Positions 6,855-12,715 of a stretch of DNA of 12,715 nucleotides are shown here, piece after piece (position 1 is the first letter of the stretch; each line of letters starts with the position of its first letter). The stretch is from a bacterium (GTDB lineage Bacteria > UBA9089 > UBA9088), in NCBI GenBank assembly GCA_040756715.1, contig JBFLYE010000207.1:1-12715 (forward strand), read 5' to 3'. The notes under the pieces were generated by a model. The model made no database searches, had not been told where the DNA came from, and was given only the letters and a program-made list of their open reading frames with translations. A program made the translations under genes and the position numbers.

Positions 6855-8366
6855 ATGGCAGAAATAAAGGGGGGTGAAATATCTGAGGTAATCCTTAAAG
6901 AGATTGAAAGGTTTGAAAAGACCCTTGTAGTATCTCGTGAGGGAATGGTGGTCCAGGTGGGAGATGGTGTTGCTATTATCTATGGCTTGGATGAGGCAAT
7001 GACAGGTGAGATATTGGAATTTTCATCTGGCATAAGGGGCTATGTGCTAAACCTTGAGGAAGAAAATGTGGGTGCGGTAATTTTAGGACCTGAGGATTCG
7101 GTAAAGGAGGGGGATAGGGCAAAATGCACGGGAAGGATAATGGAGGTTCCGGTGGGAGAAAGTTTGCTTAGAAGGGTTGTAAATGGTATAGGTGAGCCTA
7201 TAGATGGAAAGGGAGAGATAAAAACAGAACATTATAGACCCATTGAAGAAAGGGCGCCATCCATAGTTTCCAGGATGCCTGTTTGTGAGCCATTACAGAC
7301 AGGGATAAAGGCAATAGATTCTATGATTCCCATTGGCAGGGGTCAAAGGGAGCTTATTATCTCAGATAGGTCATTAGGAAAAACAGCCATTGTTGTAGAT
7401 ACAATCCTTAATCAAAAAAATGAGGATGTTTATTGTATCTATGTTGCGATTGGACAAAAGCAATCAAATGTTGCTTATGTGAATAAGATATTAGAGGAGA
7501 ACGATGCAATGAAATATAGCATAATTGTCTCTGCTACCGCGAATTCACCCGTACCATTGCAATACCTCGCACCATATACCGGGTGTGCCATCGGTGAATA
7601 TTTCAGGGATAATGGAAAACATAGCCTGGTTATCTATGATGACCTATCCAAGCATGCCCAGGCATACAGACAAATGTCTTTGCTTTTAAGAAGGCCACCA
7701 GGCAGGGAGGCATATCCAGGGGATATATTTTATTTACATTCAAGGCTTCTGGAAAGGGCGGCAAAATACAATGATGCAAATGGCGGTGGCTCTTTGACTG
7801 CCCTTCCTATTATCGAAACCCAAGCAGGGGACATCTCTGCCTATATCCCCACCAATGTTATTTCTATTACAGATGGACAAATCTACCTTGAGGGAGACCT
7901 CTTTTATGCTGGGATAAGACCAGCCATAAATGTTGGATTGTCTGTCTCTCGGGTTGGCTCTGCTGCTCAAAACAAGGCAATGAAAAAGGTTGCCGGAAGG
8001 TTAAGGCTTGATCTTGCCCAATATCGGGAGCTTGCCGCATTTGCCCAGTTTTCCTCGGACCTGGACAAGGCAACCCTTGTTCAGATAACCAGGGGGGAAA
8101 GGATGACAGAGGTATTAAAGCAAGAGCAATACAAACCCATGCCGGTAGCAAGGCAGGTAATGATAATTGAAGCAGGGGTTGAAGGATTTCTTGATTCTCT
8201 TCCCAAGGAAAAGGTAGTTTTGTTTGAAAAGGAATTCTTTAAATTTATGGATGAAAAATACCCAGAAATAGAGAAAGAATTACAAGAAAAAAAGGATTTT
8301 GTAGGTGATTTAAGGGAAAGGCTAGATAAGGCAATCTTGGAATTCAAAGAAATATTTGAAAAATAG
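6855..8366 (+). CDS. atpA: F-type ATP synthase subunit alpha
   Basis: The non-catalytic nucleotide-binding subunit of the F1 hexamer. Its 503 residues match the family in length and domain order: an N-terminal beta-barrel (about 25-92), the central nucleotide-binding domain (about 95-370) and a C-terminal helical domain. Family signatures include [11 protein letters not shown] (159-169), [42 protein letters not shown] (in part), the arginine-finger segment [10 protein letters not shown] (363-372, Arg366) and SDLDKAT (401-407). The P-loop is unusual: residues 170-177 read SDRSLGKT where alpha subunits normally have GDRQTGKT, so the first glycine is lost while Lys176 and Thr177 remain. The gene starts one base after atpH. 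The partner beta gene (atpD) is not in this window. Confidence 0.97.
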   Translation: MAEIKGGEISEVILKEIERFEKTLVVSREGMVVQVGDGVAIIYGLDEAMTGEILEFSSGIRGYVLNLEEENVGAVILGPEDSVKEGDRAKCTGRIMEVPVGESLLRRVVNGIGEPIDGKGEIKTEHYRPIEERAPSIVSRMPVCEPLQTGIKAIDSMIPIGRGQRELIISDRSLGKTAIVVDTILNQKNEDVYCIYVAIGQKQSNVAYVNKILEENDAMKYSIIVSATANSPVPLQYLAPYTGCAIGEYFRDNGKHSLVIYDDLSKHAQAYRQMSLLLRRPPGREAYPGDIFYLHSRLLERAAKYNDANGGGSLTALPIIETQAGDISAYIPTNVISITDGQIYLEGDLFYAGIRPAINVGLSVSRVGSAAQNKAMKKVAGRLRLDLAQYRELAAFAQFSSDLDKATLVQITRGERMTEVLKQEQYKPMPVARQVMIIEAGVEGFLDSLPKEKVVLFEKEFFKFMDEKYPEIEKELQEKKDFVGDLRERLDKAILEFKEIFEK

Positions 8367-8390
8367 TTTAAAGAAGTTTGCAAATTTTAA

Positions 8391-9239
8391 ATGGCAAAGC
8401 TAGCAATAAGGTTTATCAAGCAAAGGATAAAATCTATTAGGAATATCCAAAAGATTACCCGGGCAATGATGCTGGTTGCCTGTGCAAAGCTTTCCAAGCT
8501 AGAGTATATAATAAAACAAATCCGTCCATACTCCGACAAGATTTCTGAGATTATGGCAGACATTAGCCTTAGGGCAGAGAAAAAGCATCCATTCCTTATG
8601 GAAAGAGGGATAAAAAATGAGCTTTTGATAATACTAACATCAAAAAGGGGGCTTTGTGGTAGTTTTAATGCAAATATTATAAGGGTTGCAGAGGAATACA
8701 TAAAAAATACCCCATACAATATTTTACTTCTTATTATTGGAAAAAAGGGTGAAATGTTTTTTAAAAACAAGCCTTACAAGATAATGGAGATAGAGTCTCT
8801 ATTAGAGAAAGAGACTGAGCTTGTTTCGGGAAGAATAGCAAAAAGAATAATGACAGGCTATCTTTCCTTTGAATTTGACAAAGTAACTTTAATCTATAAT
8901 GAATTTATCTCTCTCTTTCGGCAGGTGCCAAAGATAACCAGCCTTATTCCTATTATTCCAAAAGAACCTCAATCTCTATTTGTCTCTGACTACATCTATG
9001 AACCCGATTATAGGGTCTGTCTTGATTCAATCTTTTCCTTATATTTTAGATTTCAACTCCTCAGGGTATTCTTTGAGTCCCTTGCCGCAGAGCATGCCGC
9101 GCGTATGGTTGCCATGGAAAATGCAACCAGGAATGCAGAGGAGCTTATAGAAGGGCTATTTCTAACCTTCAATCAGGCAAGACAGGCTAAGATAACCAAG
9201 GAGATAACCGAGATTGTGAGTGCAGGAGAGGCACTATAA
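8391..9239 (+). CDS. atpG: F-type ATP synthase subunit gamma
   Basis: The central rotor shaft that couples c-ring rotation to the catalytic sites. At 282 residues it is full length. The N-terminal helix carries IKSIRNIQKITRAMMLVA (about 14-31), the Rossmann-like middle has TSKRGLCGSFNANI, and the C-terminal helix carries the signature AAEHAARMVAMENATRNAEELI and ends in ITKEITEIVSAGEAL, close to the usual EIVSGAEAL. It starts 24 bases after atpA with only a weak purine stretch upstream. Normally atpD and atpC follow; here an 87-base gap leads to a ligase gene, so the cluster stops at gamma. Confidence 0.95.
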   Translation: MAKLAIRFIKQRIKSIRNIQKITRAMMLVACAKLSKLEYIIKQIRPYSDKISEIMADISLRAEKKHPFLMERGIKNELLIILTSKRGLCGSFNANIIRVAEEYIKNTPYNILLLIIGKKGEMFFKNKPYKIMEIESLLEKETELVSGRIAKRIMTGYLSFEFDKVTLIYNEFISLFRQVPKITSLIPIIPKEPQSLFVSDYIYEPDYRVCLDSIFSLYFRFQLLRVFFESLAAEHAARMVAMENATRNAEELIEGLFLTFNQARQAKITKEITEIVSAGEAL

Positions 9240-9330
9240 GAGAAATGCTGTTGCTGGAAGAATATCAAAGGAATTGCTTAGTGAGGCTAAAAAATATAGC
9301 CATATTGACCACAGATCTATAACAAAATGA
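9220..9330 (+). CDS. Possible 36-residue ORF bridging atpG and the ligase gene
   Basis: From GTG 9220 (inside the atpG end) a frame runs 36 codons to TGA 9328-9330, overlapping the ligase ATG at 9327 as ATGA. The residues are hydrophilic and basic, including NAVAGRISKELLSEAKKYSH. It fills the only gap between the two genes and could couple their translation, since the ligase has no clear ribosome binding site. No Shine-Dalgarno supports the GTG, I recognise no family, and an ORF this short may be chance. Confidence 0.2.
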   Translation: MQERHYKRNAVAGRISKELLSEAKKYSHIDHRSITK

Positions 9331-10400
9331 AAAAAACAAAGGTAGGCATAATCTTTGGAAGCAGGTCGGTTGAACATGAAATTTCTGTTATCACTGCATA
9401 CCAAGTAATTGAGGCAATTGATAGAGAGAAATATGAGCCAATCCCTATTTATATTACAAAAGATGGGAAATGGATGCTTGGCCCTTGTAATATTGAAGCC
9501 TTTAAAAAGGAAATTCCAAATAGGGAAATAATTTTTCCTCCCATTCCAAAAGCTGGACTTATTAAAAAAGGCGTATTCCATAAAAGGATAGATATTGATA
9601 TTGCATTTCCTTTGGTTCACGGAACATATGGCGAGGATGGAACATTGCAGGGTTTGTTGGAGCTTGCTGATATTCCTTATGTTGGCTCTTCTGTTTTGGG
9701 TTCCTCCCTTTGTATGGATAAGATTGCCTCAAAGAGGATATTTAAAAGCTTAGGATTTCCAATTGTAGATTGGCTTTGCTTTGAAAGGGGTGAAAAAGGA
9801 ATAATTGAAGATATAGAAAAAAATCTTTCCTATCCGGTAATTGTAAAGCCTTCAAACCTTGGCTCATCCATTGGTGTAAATACATCTTCTAACAAAGATG
9901 AGCTTTCCTTTGCCTTGGATGTTTGCTTTGAATATTCACAAAAGGCAATTGTTGAGAAGGCTTTATCTTCTTTTTCCGAGATAAATTGTGCCATACTTGG
10001 AGAAAGGGAGGTCATTCCTTCTTTATGCGAGGAGGTAATAAAGGAGGATAAATTTTTAACCTATAGCGAGAAATATAGGAAGGGAAAGGGGATGAAGGGT
10101 ATATCAAGGAAGATTCCCGCAGAAATTTCGGATGAATTAACAAAAAAGATTCAAAATATGGCAATTGGCGCATTTAAGGCTTGCAGTTTAAGTGGGATAG
10201 CAAGGATAGATTTTCTTTTAAAGGATAATGAAATTTATATCAATGAGATAAACACAATCCCAGGCTCTCTATCCTTCTATCTCTTTAAGCCATTGGGGAT
10301 AGAATTTAAAGAGCTAATTACAAGGCTTATTGAGCTCGGCTTTGAGGCATATAATGAAAAGAAGAAAACAAAATTCTCTTATGAATTGAGTATATTTTAG
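9327..10400 (+). CDS. ddl: D-alanine--D-alanine ligase family enzyme
   Basis: An ATP-grasp ligase that joins two D-alanines for peptidoglycan precursors in the cytosol. Signatures: GSRSVEHEIS (11-20, Glu16 at the substrate-binding glutamate), HGTYGEDGTLQGLLEL (98-113), VKPSNLGSSIGV (173-184, Lys174 for ATP), the Tyr-containing omega-loop region TYSEKYRK (245-252), ARIDFLL (Arg293, Asp295) and INEINTIPG (Glu307 and Asn309, probable Mg2+ ligands). The 357-residue length fits. After NTIPG the text is SLSFYLF rather than the MTSHSL of E. coli DdlB, which I recall from a divergent Ddl subgroup, so the exact substrate is less certain than the family. It is the last gene of the array; nothing suggests a functional link to ATP synthase. 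Confidence 0.88.
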   Translation: MKKTKVGIIFGSRSVEHEISVITAYQVIEAIDREKYEPIPIYITKDGKWMLGPCNIEAFKKEIPNREIIFPPIPKAGLIKKGVFHKRIDIDIAFPLVHGTYGEDGTLQGLLELADIPYVGSSVLGSSLCMDKIASKRIFKSLGFPIVDWLCFERGEKGIIEDIEKNLSYPVIVKPSNLGSSIGVNTSSNKDELSFALDVCFEYSQKAIVEKALSSFSEINCAILGEREVIPSLCEEVIKEDKFLTYSEKYRKGKGMKGISRKIPAEISDELTKKIQNMAIGAFKACSLSGIARIDFLLKDNEIYINEINTIPGSLSFYLFKPLGIEFKELITRLIELGFEAYNEKKKTKFSYELSIF

Positions 10401-10424
10401 GTATGTGTATAGCTTTAAGGGAAC

Positions 10425-10485
10425 AAATGAAATCCGAAATCAAAAAAACAAATTCAAATGACTAAAATTAAAAATTCAAAACAAT
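10425..10485 (+). repeat. AT-rich repeat-like segment between convergent genes
   Basis: The segment is built from variants of AAATTCAAA and AAATCCGAAAT, for example AAATCCGAAATC (10430-10441), CAAATTCAAATGACTAAAAT (10449-10468) and AAAATTCAAAAC (10471-10482). It resembles interspersed intergenic repeats of the AAATCCGAAATTCAAA type that I recall from genomes of uncultured bacteria. Strand is arbitrary. The rest of the 10401-10571 gap shows no gene and no clear hairpin terminator. Confidence 0.4.
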
Positions 10486-10571
10486 ATGAGAATAAAGATT
10501 TGCCGTAAAGAAGCAAAAGAAGAGTAAATATTGGTTGGAGTTGATAGATACAAACCATTCAAATTCAATTT

Positions 10572-11642
10572 TTATACCAAACCCTCAACATATTTTGCGA
10601 TGGATAAACTTGCGGTTAAGCCTGGAGATTCTATTCCAATTAGGTTGATAAAACCAGGAAATGCCTCTTCGTGCTTAATGATAAAGTCAGGTTTATACTT
10701 TGGTCTTATACCTGACATATCCGGTGATAAATCATCTGGCTCTATAAATGGAAGAAAGGATTTTGTTTTTTCATAAAACTCAAGTCTATGTGATTCGTCC
10801 ACATCATACTTTATATCTTTTATATAGAAGGCATTTGGTCCAAGCTTAAGACTTCCTTGAAGGTCTTGCACTGTATGAATCCCCAATCCATCATTATTTG
10901 GTGTAGGATATATTAGATGATTAACCAACCTTGATTTTTCACTCCTTACCTTGAAATATTCACCTTTACAGTATTTAAGTTTATAATCAAATCCAAGCAT
11001 ATTTGCTATTTTATCTGAGGTGAGCCCTGCACTATTGATAACAATATGGATAAAAAAAGAAGAGATAGACCCATCACTATCTTTGACCTCAATTTTATAT
11101 CCCCCTTCTTTTTTCTCAATCCCTATAACCTCGCAGTTATAGGCAAAGATAGTCCCTTTCTCTTTTGCCAAAAACTCTAATACCCTCATTAGTTGATGGG
11201 TATCTATGATGCCTGTGGAGGGAGAATATAGGCCAGAAATTGCTTTGATATTAGGTTCTATTTCTCTTATCTTGTCTTTTGATAATAGCATAAGGTCATC
11301 TACCCCATTTTCTTCTCCATTTTTAAGTAGGCTTTCTAATTCTTCAACCTCATTCTCATTACAAGCCACAATAAGCTTTCCAAGGCGATTATAGGAAATA
11401 TTATATCTTTCGCAAAATTGATAAAGCAGACTTTTTCCCTCTACACAAAGCCTTGCTTTTAAAGAACCATTGGGGTAGTATATCCCTGAATGGATAACCT
11501 CAGAATTTCTGCTGCTTGTCTCTTGACCAAAGGATGAGTGCTTTTCAATAACTACGATATCTCTTTTATTATCCGCCAATCTACTGGCACAAGAAAGCCC
11601 TACAACCCCTGCACCTATGATAGCAATTTCTATTTCTTCCAT
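10572..11642 (-). CDS. L-2-hydroxyglutarate oxidase (LhgO)-like FAD oxidoreductase
   Basis: A DAO-family flavoprotein. The closest pattern I recognise is L-2-hydroxyglutarate oxidase/dehydrogenase, which oxidises L-2-hydroxyglutarate to 2-oxoglutarate. The FAD-binding Rossmann motif is IIGAGVVGLSCASRL (8-22), with Glu33 ending strand 2 (VVIEKH). The LhgO-like signatures are SSRNSEVIHSGIYYPNGSLKA (43-63, in part), GKLIVA, SPSTGIID, INSAGLTSDKIA and the C-terminal GIESPGLTASLSIAKYV. At 356 residues it is shorter than E. coli LhgO (about 420), as many homologues are. An in-frame stop lies seven codons upstream of the ATG with no start between, which fixes the start; no good ribosome binding site is seen. 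It points towards the ddl end and lies downstream of a glycosyltransferase, but the 220-base gap argues against tight coupling. Another 2-hydroxyacid substrate is possible. Confidence 0.82.
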   Translation of the reverse strand: MEEIEIAIIGAGVVGLSCASRLADNKRDIVVIEKHSSFGQETSSRNSEVIHSGIYYPNGSLKARLCVEGKSLLYQFCERYNISYNRLGKLIVACNENEVEELESLLKNGEENGVDDLMLLSKDKIREIEPNIKAISGLYSPSTGIIDTHQLMRVLEFLAKEKGTIFAYNCEVIGIEKKEGGYKIEVKDSDGSISSFFIHIVINSAGLTSDKIANMLGFDYKLKYCKGEYFKVRSEKSRLVNHLIYPTPNNDGLGIHTVQDLQGSLKLGPNAFYIKDIKYDVDESHRLEFYEKTKSFLPFIEPDDLSPDMSGIRPKYKPDFIIKHEEAFPGFINLIGIESPGLTASLSIAKYVEGLV

Positions 11643-11857
11643 AAGATTAGGTTTATAACCTTAAATATACGCTCTTCATTACCCTTCCAAAGCCTCTTTT
11701 TTATGATACCTTCCTCATCTTAAGAGATTTAATTTATGGAGATTCTCCCTGCTTGGGTAAAGACAAATTCGTCTTTTATCCCCATTCTTTTAAGCCTAAG
11801 CCTTGAATCCCTATTTCTATGATTTTTGAAATCACACCTCTCTAACCCTCCCTTAGC
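11630..11857 (-). pseudogene. Possible decayed gene fragment with two in-frame stops
   Basis: One minus-strand frame fills the gap between the glycosyltransferase and the oxidoreductase. It gives 42 residues including LKRMGIKDEFVFTQAGRIS, then TAA (11729-11731), two codons, TAA (11720-11722), then 29 residues including DEEGIIKKRLWKGNEERIF, ending at TAG inside the start of the oxidoreductase gene. Both halves have protein-like composition and share one frame, which suggests a gene broken by point mutations. There is no convincing start codon and I do not recognise the family. Chance open frames cannot be excluded. Confidence 0.3.
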
Positions 11858-11862
11858 TTACT

Positions 11863-12567
11863 CTAATGCCAAATAAATATCTCTCTAAAAATTTCAAAGA
11901 GATAGGCGGCACCCCACTGGAATATCTGCAATTTTCTTTTCCCACCCATTCTGGGAGGTTCGTCTCCTGGGATTTCGGCAATTTTTAGTTTTCTTTTTGC
12001 TGCCCTTATAGATAATAGTGGTTCAACCCCTACCGTTGTGTGAAAAAGCCTTTCTTCGGTTCTATAGGTTTCTTCTTTATCTAAATCTAGTTCTTTAAAA
12101 ATTTCTCTTTTCCAGGCACGGAACATCACTATTGCATCGGTATACTTTGCCCGATAAATTAAGTTTATTAAAGAGGTGAACATCCAATTGCCAAAGGCAG
12201 TAATTATATCGTCATCATAGCTTTTGGCACCTTTAAGATAGCGAGAAACAACAACCATATCGTATCCCTCTTTCATCTTTTCCACTAATGGTGGGATAAG
12301 TTCAGGAATAGAGTTGCCATCCGGGCTGAAGGTAATTATTATATCTCCAGTGCTACATTCCAATGCTTCAATATATGCATTTCTCAATCCCCTTTTTTTC
12401 TGGATTATCACAGAGTATCCATTTTCTCTAACATATTCTATTGTCCCATCCGTAGAACCGCCATCAACAACGATTATCTCATCCACCCATTCTTTTTTAA
12501 TTTTTGGCATAATTTTTTCCATCCCTTCTCTTTCATTTAAGGTAAAAACAAGTAGGGTGACTTTCAT
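11863..12567 (-). CDS. Family 2 glycosyltransferase (dolichyl-phosphate-mannose-synthase-like)
   Basis: A GT-A fold glycosyltransferase that would transfer sugar from a nucleotide-sugar donor to a lipid carrier or glycan. The N-terminus MKVTLLVFTLNEREGMEKIM is typical, followed by EIIVVDGGSTDGT (30-42), the nucleotide-binding signature, and GLRNAYIEAL (60-69). Where most relatives have a DxD metal motif (such as DADGQ), this protein reads SPDGNS (81-86), keeping a single Asp83. The 234-residue length covers one catalytic domain with no membrane helices at the C-terminus. AAAGGA 8 bases before the ATG supports the start, which overlaps the stop of the upstream partial gene as ATGA. Acceptor and sugar are unknown; a role in surface polysaccharide or lipid-linked sugar synthesis is inference. 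Confidence 0.88.
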   Translation of the reverse strand: MKVTLLVFTLNEREGMEKIMPKIKKEWVDEIIVVDGGSTDGTIEYVRENGYSVIIQKKRGLRNAYIEALECSTGDIIITFSPDGNSIPELIPPLVEKMKEGYDMVVVSRYLKGAKSYDDDIITAFGNWMFTSLINLIYRAKYTDAIVMFRAWKREIFKELDLDKEETYRTEERLFHTTVGVEPLLSIRAAKRKLKIAEIPGDEPPRMGGKRKLQIFQWGAAYLFEIFREIFIWH

Positions 12568-12715
12568 ATCTTATCCTTTCTCCAAACTAAAAATAATAAC
12601 CTTGAAATAAATTGTCTAAACTTATAAGTTGGTAAAAGCGATATCTGATATGTTTGTTGACCTAATGGAGGATTACTAAAATTGGTTAAAAAAGACAGCA
12701 TATTCTTATCATTAT
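12564..12715 (-). CDS. C-terminal end of an unrecognised protein (partial)
   Basis: On the minus strand a frame is open from the window edge for 49 codons and ends at TGA 12564-12566, overlapping the glycosyltransferase ATG (12565-12567) as ATGA. The residues include NPPLGQQTYQISLLPTYKF, then a basic, hydrophobic tail that includes FISRLLFLVWRKDKI. The overlap and protein-like composition indicate a real gene co-transcribed with the glycosyltransferase. The visible part is too short to assign a family; the tail could be a membrane-associated helix. Confidence 0.65.
   Translation of the reverse strand, partial: NDKNMLSFLTNFSNPPLGQQTYQISLLPTYKFRQFISRLLFLVWRKDKI

Noticed and set aside
8387-8770. 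Minus-strand open frame of about 127 codons opposite atpG
   Set aside because: It lies antisense to an unmistakable gamma subunit gene and has a low-complexity Ser/Ile/Phe composition typical of the complement of a purine-rich gene.
4272-9239. N-type (Na+-translocating) ATPase operon, suggested by the Na+-site residues in subunit c
   Set aside because: N-ATPase operons begin with atpD-atpC, carry atpQ and atpR and lack the delta gene; here delta (atpH) is present and gene order is the ordinary F-type B-E-F-H-A-G.
9220-9330. Resemblance of the HIDHRS string in the small ORF to relaxase-type motifs
   Set aside because: Six residues are far too few, and nothing else mobile or plasmid-like surrounds it.
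9234-9620. Minus-strand open frame of about 128 codons opposite the start of the ligase gene
   Set aside because: It is the antisense shadow of conserved Ddl motifs, with no ribosome binding site or recognisable motif.
10401-10571. Rho-independent terminator between the converging gene sets
   Set aside because: I found no GC-rich stem followed by a T run on either strand, only AT-rich repeat-like sequence.
10531-10776. Plus-strand frame of 81 codons near the convergent gap
   Set aside because: Most of it is antisense to the conserved C-terminus of the LhgO-like gene, and it lacks a ribosome binding site.
11783-11806. Tandem AAGCCT units as a regulatory repeat
   Set aside because: Only two copies (AAGCCTAAGCCTT) are present and they lie within the probable gene remnant, so chance is the simplest explanation.
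12314-12610. Plus-strand frame of 98 codons opposite the glycosyltransferase start
   Set aside because: It is antisense to the conserved GT2 N-terminal motifs; its Ser/Ile/Phe-rich composition is that of a shadow frame.

Overview
The window is bacterial, low in GC by eye, with purine-rich coding strands, many AGA/AGG and ATA codons, and mostly AGGAGG-type ribosome binding sites. Genes are packed with 1-4 base overlaps. The set (glycogen synthesis, an HtrA/Deg protease, F-type ATP synthase, a D-Ala-D-Ala ligase family enzyme) is housekeeping. The lineage cannot be named from this alone. An uncultured, probably anaerobic or fermentative bacterium would fit, but that is an inference.

Plus strand, 1-10400. 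After the last codons of an upstream gene (1-57) there is a promoter with an extended -10 (about 104-132). A tight same-strand array follows: glgC and glgA (ADP-glucose formation and glycogen chain synthesis), a membrane-anchored HtrA/Deg serine protease with two PDZ domains, then an ATP synthase cluster: an AtpI-like protein, atpB (a), two tiny membrane-protein genes, atpE (c), atpF (b), atpH (delta), atpA (alpha) and atpG (gamma). A Ddl-family ligase closes the array. Most junctions are ATGA or TAATG overlaps, so one long transcript with translational coupling is plausible. A candidate internal promoter lies just before the AtpI-like gene.

The ATP synthase cluster is the most interesting part. 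(1) atpD (beta) and atpC (epsilon) are absent, so the catalytic subunit must be encoded elsewhere. (2) Between the a and c subunit genes lie two short membrane ORFs with strong ribosome binding sites. The first is split between two frames and needs a -1 shift; the second starts by a TAATG overlap with its end. (3) The c subunit has AxAxAxS in place of the helix-1 glycine motif, and has Gln, Glu-Ser and Tyr at positions used for Na+ binding in known Na+ c-rings. (4) The alpha-subunit P-loop has lost its first glycine.

Minus strand, 10572-12715, read right to left: the C-terminal end of an unrecognised protein, a GT2 glycosyltransferase coupled to it by an ATGA overlap, a 220-base gap holding a probable decayed reading frame, and an L-2-hydroxyglutarate oxidase (LhgO)-like FAD oxidoreductase. 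The two gene sets converge at 10401-10571, where a short AT-rich stretch looks like a degenerate interspersed repeat. I saw no rRNA, tRNA, CRISPR array, insertion sequence or clear Rho-independent terminator.
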